From positions 248,001 to 312,000 of the forward strand of contig NZ_NKYF01000002.1 in assembly GCF_002262885.1 (NCBI RefSeq): 64,000 nt of DNA. Direction: 5' to 3'. The translations under genes were made by a program, and so were the position numbers. Positions 40,355-47,271 of the stretch are shown here, in pieces. How positions within the stretch are numbered: position 1 is the stretch's first letter; each line of letters opens with the position of its first letter. The notes beneath the pieces were generated by a model that was given only the letters and a program-made list of their open reading frames with translations, searched no databases and was not told where the DNA came from. Source of the stretch: Pseudonocardia sp. MH-G8 (GTDB lineage Bacteria > Actinomycetota > Actinomycetes > Mycobacteriales > Pseudonocardiaceae).

Positions 40355-40855
40355 TCAGGGGAGGCCCCCGGCCGCGGCTTCGACCGGCCGTGCCGGGGGC
40401 CGCATGCTGCTCTTCGCGAAATCGCTGGTGAACCGGCCGAGGAGCTCCGCCAGCTTCCGGCGCTCGTCCACCGGCCAGTCGTCGAGCATCTCGGCGATCC
40501 GCTCGATCCGCACCCGGCGGTTCTCCTCGAAGACCCGCCGCCCCTCGTGGGACGCGGCGAGCAGGGTGGCCCTGCCGTCCTCGGGATCGGTGGTGCGCTC
40601 GACCAGGCCGAGCCGCACCAGGTGCGCCACCTGGCGACTGATCGTCGACGGGTCGGAGTGGACCGCTTCGGCGAGGGCCCCCGCGCGGCGCGGCCCGTCC
40701 TTCACGAGGTGGACGAGCAGGAGGTAGGTGGCGCGCTCCACCGCATCGGGATGGTCGGCGTGGTACTGCGCCTGCTTGCGCTCCATCAGGCGGACCAGCC
40801 GGATGAGCTGGCCGCTCACCTCATCGGCGAGGGCGAGGTCGTCGTCGGACGGCAC
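40355..40855 (-). CDS. MarR-family transcriptional regulator
   Basis: 166 aa. Winged helix: YLLLVHLVKDGPRRAGALAEAVHSDPSTISRQVAHLVRLGLVERTTDPEDGRATLLAASHEGRRV, flanked by dimerisation helices. GTG at 40855 has AGGAG 6 nt upstream; a longer form from GTG 40927 is possible. No divergent transporter gene lies next to it, so the target is unknown. The 3' end overlaps the ppa terminator hairpin. Confidence 0.88.
   Translation of the reverse strand: MPSDDDLALADEVSGQLIRLVRLMERKQAQYHADHPDAVERATYLLLVHLVKDGPRRAGALAEAVHSDPSTISRQVAHLVRLGLVERTTDPEDGRATLLAASHEGRRVFEENRRVRIERIAEMLDDWPVDERRKLAELLGRFTSDFAKSSMRPPARPVEAAAGGLP
40363..40401. terminator. Bidirectional terminator of ppa and marR-like gene
   Basis: GGCCCCCGGC (40363-40372) pairs perfectly with GCCGGGGGCC (40392-40401), with a partly pairing 19-nt interior. 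It lies inside the last codons of the MarR gene and 48 nt after ppa. A 13-bp direct duplication (CGGGGCGCCTCCT) precedes it at 40330-40355. Confidence 0.55.
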
Positions 40856-40955
40856 GGCGCGCTCCTGAGGCTGCTCGCGGGCGGGGCGGAAAGAACTTGA
40901 CTCGCGCAAGCGTGTACCGGAACCCACCGCGACGGCAACTCCCCGCGCTGTGACG

Positions 40956-41198
40956 TCAGCCGAGGGCCGCGCGCCCGGCCGAGGTGACCCGCGCAGGCCC
41001 CAGCGGACGAGCGGGGTCGGGCTCGTGGACGAGCCCGGCGGCCACGAGCCTGCGGCCCGCGGCCGAATCGGCGCAGACCAGGCCGTCGACCAGCAGCAGC
41101 GGTGCCCACCCGGCCCCGAGCTGGCAACGACCCTCCGCGACGGCCCGCAGCACCGCCTGGTCCCGGCGGCTCAACGTGGACGTCTCCGCGCCCGGCAT
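40956..41198 (-). CDS. Small actinobacterial protein of unknown function
   Basis: 80 aa: PGAETSTLSRRDQAVLRAVAEGRC, then LLLVDGLVCADSAAGRRLVAAGLV and ARVTSAGRAALG. The pattern looks like a minimal winged helix (two helices and a wing ending TSAGRAAL), so DNA binding is possible but not shown. An upstream in-frame start at 41279 would add 27 unconserved-looking residues. It stands alone between the MarR and thiolase genes. Confidence 0.6.
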   Translation of the reverse strand: MPGAETSTLSRRDQAVLRAVAEGRCQLGAGWAPLLLVDGLVCADSAAGRRLVAAGLVHEPDPARPLGPARVTSAGRAALG

Positions 41199-41298
41199 CT
41201 CCCTCGACTCCCCTCGCGCTCGGCGATCCCTCACAAGGGGTGTCGTACCTCCCGCGTGCGGCGTTTCACACCACGCCACCCGAGCGGGGCACAGGGCG

Positions 41299-42519
41299 TC
41301 AGGCTGCGTTCACCCGTTCGACGACCGCCGCGAGGCCCTGGCCGCCACCGATGCACATCGTCTCGAGGCCGTAGCGGGCGTCGCGGCGCACCATCTCGCG
41401 CGCCATCGTGGCGAGGATCCGCCCGCCGGTGGCCCCGACCGGGTGCCCCAGCGAGATGCCGGACCCGTTGACGTTGACGCGCTCGAAATCGTCGGGAACG
41501 AGCTTCCACTCCCGCGTGCAGGCCAGCACCTGGGCGGCGAAGGCCTCGTTGAGCTCGATCAGGTCGACGTCGGACAGCGTCAGCTCGGCGGTGGCGAGCG
41601 CCTTGGCGACGGCGGGCACCGGGCCGATCCCCATGGTGGCGGGCGGCACGCCGCCGATGCCCCACGACACGATCCGGACCAGCGGCCGCAGCCCCAGCTC
41701 GGCGGCCTTCGCGGGATGGGTGACGACGCAGATGGCGGCGCCGTCGTTCTGACCGCTGGCGTTGCCGGCGGTGACCGTGGCCTCCGGGTCGTCGCGGCCC
41801 AGGATGGGGCGCAGGCCGGCGAGCTTCTCCACCGACGAGTCGGCGCGGATGTGCTCGTCGGCATCGACCACGGTGTCGCCCTTGCGGCCCTTCACGGTGA
41901 CGGGAACGATCTCGTCGGCGAACCGCCCCTCGTCCCGCGCGGCCGCGGCGCGGCGGTGCGAGCGGACCGAGAACTCGTCCTGCTCCGCCCGGGGGATCGA
42001 GTACTCGCGGCGCAGGTTCTCGGCGGTCTCGAGCATGCCGCCCGGCACCGGGAAGTTGACCCCGCCCGCCGTGACGCGCCCGCGCGCCAGCGCGTCGTGC
42101 AGCATCACGCCGGGCCCGCTCTTGGAGCCCCAACGCATCGCCGTGGAGTAGAACGGCGCGTTCGACATCGACTCGGCGCCACCGGCCAGCACCAGCTCCG
42201 ACGCCCCCGCCTGGACCTGCATGGCCGCGTAGAGCACCGCCTGCAGGCCGGAGCCGCAGCGCCGGTCGATCTGCAGGCCGTTGACGCTCACCGGCAGGCC
42301 GGCATCGAGCGCCGCCACCCGCCCGATCGCGGGAGCATCCATCGTGGGGTAGCAGTGGCCCAGCACCACGTCGTCCACCTCGTCCCCCGGCAGACCCGTG
42401 CGCTCCAGCAGGGCCCGGATCACGGTGGCCGCGAGCTCGTGGGCCTGCACGTCGCGCAGCGCACCGCCGAACCCGCCCACCGGGGTCCGCAACGGCTCGC
42501 AGATCACAGCATCGCGCAT
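41299..42519 (-). CDS. Acetyl-CoA C-acetyltransferase (thiolase)
   Basis: 406 aa thiolase. Nucleophile Cys88 in DRRCGSGLQAV, DLIELNEAFAAQVLACTREW, catalytic His in SGISLGHPVGATGGRIL, and the second Cys in TMCIGGGQGLA. The overall pattern (PVGGFGGALRDVQAHELAATVIRALLERTG) fits degradative beta-ketothiolases (FadA/AtoB). It starts 14 nt after the MaoC gene stop and is presumably the second gene of that operon, suggesting acyl-CoA breakdown. Confidence 0.93.
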   Translation of the reverse strand: MRDAVICEPLRTPVGGFGGALRDVQAHELAATVIRALLERTGLPGDEVDDVVLGHCYPTMDAPAIGRVAALDAGLPVSVNGLQIDRRCGSGLQAVLYAAMQVQAGASELVLAGGAESMSNAPFYSTAMRWGSKSGPGVMLHDALARGRVTAGGVNFPVPGGMLETAENLRREYSIPRAEQDEFSVRSHRRAAAARDEGRFADEIVPVTVKGRKGDTVVDADEHIRADSSVEKLAGLRPILGRDDPEATVTAGNASGQNDGAAICVVTHPAKAAELGLRPLVRIVSWGIGGVPPATMGIGPVPAVAKALATAELTLSDVDLIELNEAFAAQVLACTREWKLVPDDFERVNVNGSGISLGHPVGATGGRILATMAREMVRRDARYGLETMCIGGGQGLAAVVERVNAA

Positions 42520-42533
42520 CGCAAGAACCTCTC

Positions 42534-42986
42534 TCAGACGTACCGTCGGGTGAGCCACTCGGCGACGAGAGCGGGCCGCTCGGAGCCCTCGATCTCGATC
42601 GTCACCTTCGTGGTCAGCTGGACGCCACCCTCGACGTCCGCCACGTCGACCAGCTCGGCGCCGGCCCGTACCTTGCTGCCGACCGGCACCGGCGAGGTGA
42701 ACCGCACCTTGTTCAGCCCGTAGTTGACGCCCATCTTCGTGCCCTCGACCTGGAAGGTCTGCGCGACGAGCACGGGCAGCAGCGAGAGCGTGAGGAACCC
42801 GTGCGCGATCGTGGCACCGAAGGGCCCCGCCTCCGCCCGTTCCTGGTCGACGTGGATCCACTGGTGGTCACCCGTGGCGTCGGCGAACGTGTCGATCTGG
42901 GACTGGTCCACCGTCACCCAGTCGCTCACCCCGAGCGTCGACCCCACCGCCGCACGCAGCTCGTCGACCCCGTTGAAGACGCGCAT
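42534..42986 (-). CDS. MaoC-like (R)-specific enoyl-CoA hydratase
   Basis: 150 aa hot-dog fold. The hydratase-2 motif is clear: DTFADATGDHQWIHVDQERAEAGPFGATIAHGFLTLSLLP with catalytic Asp and His. Ends with KVTIEIEGSERPALVAEWLTRRYV. First gene of the maoC-thiolase operon, divergent from an MFS transporter gene; the shared intergenic region carries the motif also found before the R2-like oxidase gene. Natural substrate is unknown, probably a medium or branched acyl-CoA. Confidence 0.9.
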   Translation of the reverse strand: MRVFNGVDELRAAVGSTLGVSDWVTVDQSQIDTFADATGDHQWIHVDQERAEAGPFGATIAHGFLTLSLLPVLVAQTFQVEGTKMGVNYGLNKVRFTSPVPVGSKVRAGAELVDVADVEGGVQLTTKVTIEIEGSERPALVAEWLTRRYV

Positions 42987-43064
42987 CCTTCGCTCCGATC
43001 CTCGGCCTCCCGGTCACCCTGCCACAGGTGACCGAGGGGATCGGTGCGTGAGATCGAGCACCTC

Positions 43065-43093
43065 TTGACACTCCCGCGCCACGAGTCGAATCT
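43065..43093 (+). promoter_or_regulatory. Candidate promoter of the MFS gene
   Basis: -35 TTGACA (43065-43070), 17-bp spacer, -10 GAATCT (43088-43093). The -10 is part of the shared motif at 43088-43108. Confidence 0.5.
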
Positions 43094-43108
43094 GGGAAAC
43101 GGTTCTAG
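43088..43108 (+). promoter_or_regulatory. Shared regulatory motif, maoC/MFS divergent region
   Basis: GAATCTGG (43088-43095), 5 nt, GGTTCTAG (43101-43108). The same two octamers, in the same order relative to transcription but overlapping by two bases, occur before the R2-like oxidase operon (45930-45943). Confidence 0.5.
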
Positions 43109-43143
43109 AGCGCGATTCGGAATCGGGCGACGAGGAGGTCGCG

Positions 43144-44478
43144 ATGGGTCCGCGGTACGTGCGCCTGCTCGACGAGTACCCCACCGGCCGTCGGCGGCTG
43201 CGCATCCTCGGCATGGCCGTCCTCGCCAGCCTGATCTGCTCCTACGAGGGCCAGATCGCACCCGTGGTCCCACTGCTGCTCGAGGACCTGGAGATGTCCC
43301 TCGCCACCTACGGCGCGATCTCCGCGGTCGCGGCCGTGGCCGGTGCGGTGGCAGGGATCGTCGGCGGGCGGTACACCGACAAGGTCGGCCGGGTGCGCCT
43401 GCTGATCCCGCTGATGGTGCTCACCGCGCTGTGCTGCTTCTGGATGGCGCTGGTCCGCACGCCCGGCCAGTTCTTCGCCGCCAAGGCGGCGATGTCGTTC
43501 ATCGAGGGAGCCGCGATCGCCTGCACGGCCCCGCTGGTGCGCGACTTCTCGCCGCGGATGGGCCGCGCGCAGGCGTTCGGGTTCTGGACGTGGGGTCCGG
43601 TCGGGGCGAACTTCCTCGCCGCCGCGATCGCCGGGCTCACGCTGCCGCTGTTCGGTGGCGCCTGGCAGTCCCAGCTCGTGATCATGGGCGCGGTCTCGCT
43701 GGTGGCCTCGGTGGTGATCGCGACCAACATCGCCGAGCTGTCGCCCGCGCTGCGCGCGAAGGTCGTGCAGACCGAGCACAGCGCGGTGACCGTGGTCGAC
43801 GAGGCACGTCCGGCGCTCGCCCGCGCGCTGTTCACCCACCCCACGATGTGGGCGCACGTCGTGGGCATCGCGTTCTGGCTCGTGCTCTACCTGACGCTCA
43901 CGCTCTTCGGCCAGACGATGCTCGTGCAGACCTTCGAGATGGGCACCGCGCAGGCCTCCGCGGTGATGACGGTCTTCTGGGTCCTCAACCTGGTGACGCT
44001 CGTCGTGGCGGGTCGGTGGTCGGACCGGGTGCAGCTGCGCCGCCCGTTCGCGCTCGGCGGCACGATCGCGGGCCTGGCCGTGCTGCTGTTCTTCGTGTCC
44101 GTTCTCGGGCAGCCCACGGTGTCGCTGCCGGTCCTCATGGTCACCGGCGTGGTGCTGGGCGGCGTGCTCGGCGCGGCCTACTCGCCGTGGATGGCCAACT
44201 TCTCCGAGGACGCCGAGAACATCGACCCTCGCTTGCAGGGCACGGCGTGGGGCATGTTCTCGTTCCTCGTCAAGGGGATGGCCGTGGTCGTGCTGCTCGT
44301 GGTGCCGCACGTCGTCGCGGCCACGAGCTGGCAGTTCTGGATGGCGTGCACGGCCGGGTGCATGGCGCTGTTCGCCGTGGCGATCTGCTTCTTCGGCGGG
44401 CCGTGGCGCAACCCCCCGCGCGACGAACGGCACTCCCGTCGGCTGGGTAGCGACGGAAGTGCCGTTCGTTCGACGTAG
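43144..44478 (+). CDS. MFS transporter
   Basis: 444 aa, twelve predicted helices. Loop 2-3 signature GGRYTDKVGRVRLL and the second-half equivalent AGRWSDRVQLRRP mark the major facilitator fold; the first helix SYEGQIAPVVPLLLEDLEMS resembles sialate/aromatic-acid type carriers. GAGGAGG 5 nt before the ATG. Divergent from the maoC-thiolase operon and possibly co-regulated with it, so the cargo may be a carboxylic or lipid-like compound (inference). The last 18 codons are formed by a 21-bp hairpin, which looks like a terminator that has been read into. Confidence 0.88.
   Translation: MGPRYVRLLDEYPTGRRRLRILGMAVLASLICSYEGQIAPVVPLLLEDLEMSLATYGAISAVAAVAGAVAGIVGGRYTDKVGRVRLLIPLMVLTALCCFWMALVRTPGQFFAAKAAMSFIEGAAIACTAPLVRDFSPRMGRAQAFGFWTWGPVGANFLAAAIAGLTLPLFGGAWQSQLVIMGAVSLVASVVIATNIAELSPALRAKVVQTEHSAVTVVDEARPALARALFTHPTMWAHVVGIAFWLVLYLTLTLFGQTMLVQTFEMGTAQASAVMTVFWVLNLVTLVVAGRWSDRVQLRRPFALGGTIAGLAVLLFFVSVLGQPTVSLPVLMVTGVVLGGVLGAAYSPWMANFSEDAENIDPRLQGTAWGMFSFLVKGMAVVVLLVVPHVVAATSWQFWMACTAGCMALFAVAICFFGGPWRNPPRDERHSRRLGSDGSAVRST
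44421..44472. terminator. Long hairpin inside the 3' end of the MFS gene
   Basis: Arms 44421-44441 and 44451-44472 pair over about 21 bp with one mismatch and one bulge; loop 9 nt. Core GAACGGCACT/AGTGCCGTTC. Placed between two convergent genes. Confidence 0.65.
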
Positions 44479-44479
44479 G

Positions 44480-44917
44480 TCAGGTCGCCCGGGCCGGGAC
44501 GCGGCCTATCGCCGCCAGCGACTCCACCACGAAGTAGATCATCCGGAAGAAGGCCAGCACGTCGCCGCGCTCCAGCCGGATGCGCCGGTACATCACCAGC
44601 CGCCCGGCGTCGGCGCCGTCGCGCAGCTCCTGCCAGACCGCGAGCGGGGCGGCGAGCACGTACGAGGCGGTGGCGACGGCATCGGGTCCGGCGATCTCGG
44701 CACGGGTGCAGCGACCCTGCTCCCACTCGAGCAGCAGGTGCGCGGGCAGGTCGGTGGCCACGAGCGCCCACACACCGTCGTGCGGGGCGCGGGCGTTGTC
44801 GATCCACTCCCAGTAGGTGGGCAGCTTGCCGGCGCGCACGTCGTCGTCCGGGCCGCGGTCGACCGCCTCGCGGACGGCCTGGGCCCAGTCGGGCGCGAAC
44901 AGCGTCGGTGCAGTCAT
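44480..44917 (-). CDS. SCP2-like sterol/lipid-binding domain protein
   Basis: 145 aa. The middle and C-terminal part (CTRAEIAGPDAVATASYVLAAPLAVWQELRDGADAGRLVMYRRIRLERGDVLAFFRMIYFVVESL) follows the SCP2 pattern of a hydrophobic tunnel for lipids or acyl-CoA. The N-terminal 40 residues include a Trp-rich stretch (LPTYWEWIDNARAPHD). The ATG overlaps the R2-like oxidase stop by 4 nt, so the two proteins are made together; it may deliver the oxidase substrate (inference). Confidence 0.68.
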   Translation of the reverse strand: MTAPTLFAPDWAQAVREAVDRGPDDDVRAGKLPTYWEWIDNARAPHDGVWALVATDLPAHLLLEWEQGRCTRAEIAGPDAVATASYVLAAPLAVWQELRDGADAGRLVMYRRIRLERGDVLAFFRMIYFVVESLAAIGRVPARAT

Positions 44918-45882
44918 CCGCCCGCCACCTCCGGCTCGATCTGCTGGATCTTCTCCTGCAGGTCGGGCGGCAGGTCGATGCCCACGTCCGAGAGCTTCAT
45001 CGACAGCTGCCGGATCATCAGCCGACGCACCTCCTCCGGGGTCCAGCCGAGCGCCTCGAGGGCGAGCCTGCGGCTCACGGCGCCGTTCATCGCGAGGATC
45101 GTGCGCAGCGTCTCGTGGATCTCACGCAGCAGCGGCGGGTCGGCCCGCACCGCGTCACGCAGGAACCGCATCCCGCCCTGGACGTGGCGCGCCTCGTCGC
45201 GACAGGTGGCCGTGAAGCCCGCGTAGTAGGCCGGCAGCAGACCTCGCTCGCGGCAGTAGGTGAGGGTGATCTTCATGACCGACAGGGCGAGCACGCCCTC
45301 GATCCACAGGAAGTAGGTGGTGCCGTAGCGCACGCGTGCCGCCGGGTCCTCCGGGTCGCGACGCAGCTCGTCGGCCTGGTAGGCGAGCAGCCCGAACGGG
45401 CCCACGAACGTCTCCGAGATGTGCGGGAACGACGCGTCGAGCACGTCCTGCACGCTCTCGCCCGCCAGCCCGACGACCTCGCGGTAGAAGCGGTCGAAGA
45501 AGATCGTGTGCCGGGCCTCGTCCTCGATCTGGCTCGACATGTAGATCTTCGACTCCTCGCTGCCGGCCAGCATGAACACCGGCAGCTCCACCTCCACCTG
45601 GCGCTCGCCGTGGTGGAAGCCCGAGGAGATGGCCACGAACGCGTCGCGCTCCTCCTGCGTCATGCGGGTGCGCCAGTCGAGGACGTCCTGGCCGAAGTCG
45701 AGCTCGTAGACGTCCCAGCGCTGGCGCAGGTAGCGCCGGTAGAGGTCCAGGTAACCGGGCAGCTTCTTCAGGTCGGCGTGCACGTAGTCGAGCACGTCGT
45801 CGATGTCGACGTCCCGGATCTCGGCGAGGGTGGACGCGTCCACCGCCTCCTGCCGCAGGACGGTGTGCTGTTCGATGGTCAT
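44914..45882 (-). CDS. R2-like ligand-binding oxidase (R2lox)
   Basis: 322 aa ferritin-like di-metal protein. Ligand set readable as Glu93, Glu122/His125 (EDEARH), Glu195 (FLWIEG) and Glu230/His233 (RDEARH). Val96 (three after the first Glu) and Tyr190 (five before Glu195) match the Val-Tyr ether cross-link pair of R2lox proteins such as M. tuberculosis Rv0233, which bind a Mn/Fe centre and a fatty-acid-like ligand. It lacks the Tyr radical and C-terminal peptide of true ribonucleotide reductase R2, and no R1 gene is nearby. The ATG at 45882 has GAGGAG 8 nt upstream; GTG 45891 abuts that site and is rejected. The native reaction is unknown. Confidence 0.86.
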   Translation of the reverse strand: MTIEQHTVLRQEAVDASTLAEIRDVDIDDVLDYVHADLKKLPGYLDLYRRYLRQRWDVYELDFGQDVLDWRTRMTQEERDAFVAISSGFHHGERQVEVELPVFMLAGSEESKIYMSSQIEDEARHTIFFDRFYREVVGLAGESVQDVLDASFPHISETFVGPFGLLAYQADELRRDPEDPAARVRYGTTYFLWIEGVLALSVMKITLTYCRERGLLPAYYAGFTATCRDEARHVQGGMRFLRDAVRADPPLLREIHETLRTILAMNGAVSRRLALEALGWTPEEVRRLMIRQLSMKLSDVGIDLPPDLQEKIQQIEPEVAGG

Positions 45883-45929
45883 GAACGCCACTCCTCTTCG
45901 TCGAGGCCGGCAACGCCGTGACCCGCATC

Positions 45930-45943
45930 CTAGAACCAGATTC
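45930..45943 (-). promoter_or_regulatory. Shared regulatory motif upstream of the R2lox operon
   Basis: Minus strand GAATCTGG (45936-45943) overlapping GGTTCTAG (45930-45937). Same octamers as at 43088-43108; the CTAG edge is 47 nt before the R2lox ATG. Confidence 0.5.
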
Positions 45944-46002
45944 GCCGATGCTGAACCCCGTGAGCGTCATCGCGACGCCGTCCGACGGCCACCTCGCTCG
46001 CC

Positions 46003-46008
46003 TACGGT
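46003..46008 (+). promoter_or_regulatory. -10 element TACGGT of surE (leaderless)
   Basis: TACGGT followed by 6 nt and the surE GTG. Confidence 0.55.
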
Positions 46009-46014
46009 GGACCT

Positions 46015-46815
46015 GTGGCCTCTTCCCGACGTCTTCGCGCCCTGATCACCAACGACGACGGCATCGAGTCGCCGGGCCTGTGGGCACTGGCGTCGGCAGC
46101 CCGGGACGCGGGGTTCGACGTGGTGGTCGCCGCCCCGCACGTCGACGCGAGCGGCGTGGGCGGTTCGGTGCTCGCGGTGCGGGAGGACGGCCGCACCCGG
46201 CTGCACCGCCGCGAGCTGCCCGAACTGGCCGACGTTCCCGCGTTCGCCGTGGAGGGCCACCCGGCGTTCATCGTGCACGCGGCCGGTCGCGGCTGGCTCG
46301 ACCCCGAGCCCGACGTGGTGCTCTCCGGCATCAACATCGGCGCGAACCTCGGGCACTCGGTGCTGCACTCCGGCACCATCGGCGCCGCACTGGCGGCGTC
46401 CCTGCACGGCTGGCGCGGGCTGGCCGTCTCGCTGGGCACACCCGCGGTCACGCCGCAGCGCCCGCACTGGGAGAGCGCGCTGAAGCTGCTGCCCGACGTC
46501 TTCGACCTGCTGCTGGCCTCCCCCGACGCCACCGTCCTGTCGCTCAACGTGCCCGACGTGCCCGTCTCCGAGCTGCGGGAGCTGCGCGAGGCGCGGCTGG
46601 CCCGCTTCGGTTCCGTGCAGGTTCGGGTCGACCACATCGCGGGCGACGACAACGACCTGCTCCACTCGCACGCCGCGGAGCTCGCGACCCCGCCGGAGCC
46701 GGGCACCGACACGGCGCTGCTCGCCGCGGGGCACCCGACGATCACCGAGCTGCAGTCGGTGTCCGACCGGCCCGGCCTGCTCGACGGCGCCGACATGGAC
46801 AGGCGAGCGGGCTGA
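46015..46815 (+). CDS. surE: 5'/3'-nucleotidase SurE
   Basis: Stationary-phase survival phosphatase, 266 aa. Metal-binding ALITNDDGIESPGL, DVVVAAPHVDASGVGGSV (xS/GG loop), VVLSGINIGANLGHSVLHSGTIGAALAASLHG: all three SurE signatures are present. Leaderless GTG start. C-terminal part shorter than E. coli-like forms but normal for actinobacteria. Alone on the plus strand between R2lox and a YbjN-like gene. Confidence 0.94.
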   Translation: MASSRRLRALITNDDGIESPGLWALASAARDAGFDVVVAAPHVDASGVGGSVLAVREDGRTRLHRRELPELADVPAFAVEGHPAFIVHAAGRGWLDPEPDVVLSGINIGANLGHSVLHSGTIGAALAASLHGWRGLAVSLGTPAVTPQRPHWESALKLLPDVFDLLLASPDATVLSLNVPDVPVSELRELREARLARFGSVQVRVDHIAGDDNDLLHSHAAELATPPEPGTDTALLAAGHPTITELQSVSDRPGLLDGADMDRRAG

Positions 46816-46848
46816 CCCGTCGGGCGCCTCGGCCGAGCGGGCGGCGGA

Positions 46849-47238
46849 TCAGTGCTCGTCGGCGCCGGTGAGCTCGTGTTCGAGCCGGTCGGCCACCTCG
46901 ACGACGAGCCGGAACGAACGGTCGAAGCCGTCCAGCGCCGTGTCTCCGAGCGGGATGGAGTGGCGGAACAGCACCAGCCCGTCCACGGCCACGGCACCAC
47001 CGGCCACGCACTCGCCGGCCAGCTCGAGCATCCGGGTGAGGTCGATGTCGGCCGCACGCCCGATCGGTGAGGTGATCTGCGCCCACGGGTGGTCGTCCTC
47101 GCCGGTGACCGGCCTGACGGCCACGATCTGCGTGCGGTCCTCCCGCGTGGGCAGGCGGAACCACAGCTCGCCGCCGACCTGTCTCATGATCTCGTAGCGC
47201 ACCCGCACGAACGCCACGAGGTCGTCCCATTCCGCCAC
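46849..47238 (-). CDS. YbjN/T3S-chaperone-like small protein
   Basis: 129 aa, hypothetical. Start EWDDLVAFVRVRYEIMRQVGGELWFRLPTREDRTQIV and end FDRSFRLVVEVADRLEHELTG suggest the alpha/beta fold of YbjN and type III secretion chaperone-like proteins, widespread in actinobacteria without known role. GTG start with GGGAGG; a TACGGT -10 lies about 20 nt upstream. A second protein of similar type is at 54375-54800. Confidence 0.65.
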   Translation of the reverse strand: MAEWDDLVAFVRVRYEIMRQVGGELWFRLPTREDRTQIVAVRPVTGEDDHPWAQITSPIGRAADIDLTRMLELAGECVAGGAVAVDGLVLFRHSIPLGDTALDGFDRSFRLVVEVADRLEHELTGADEH

Positions 47239-47271
47239 CCCGCCACCTCCCTTGCGCGGACCGTACCGGGG

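Noticed and set aside
44914..45882. Ribonucleotide reductase beta subunit
   Set aside because: The Val/Tyr pair and ligand spacing fit R2lox, the R2 radical Tyr and C-terminal peptide are missing, and no large subunit is nearby.
45930..45943. KstR-type cholesterol operator (TNNAACNNGTTNNA) at the shared motif
   Set aside because: The left half fits (TAGAAC) but the right half reads GATTCG or TTTCCC; called only as an unassigned shared motif.
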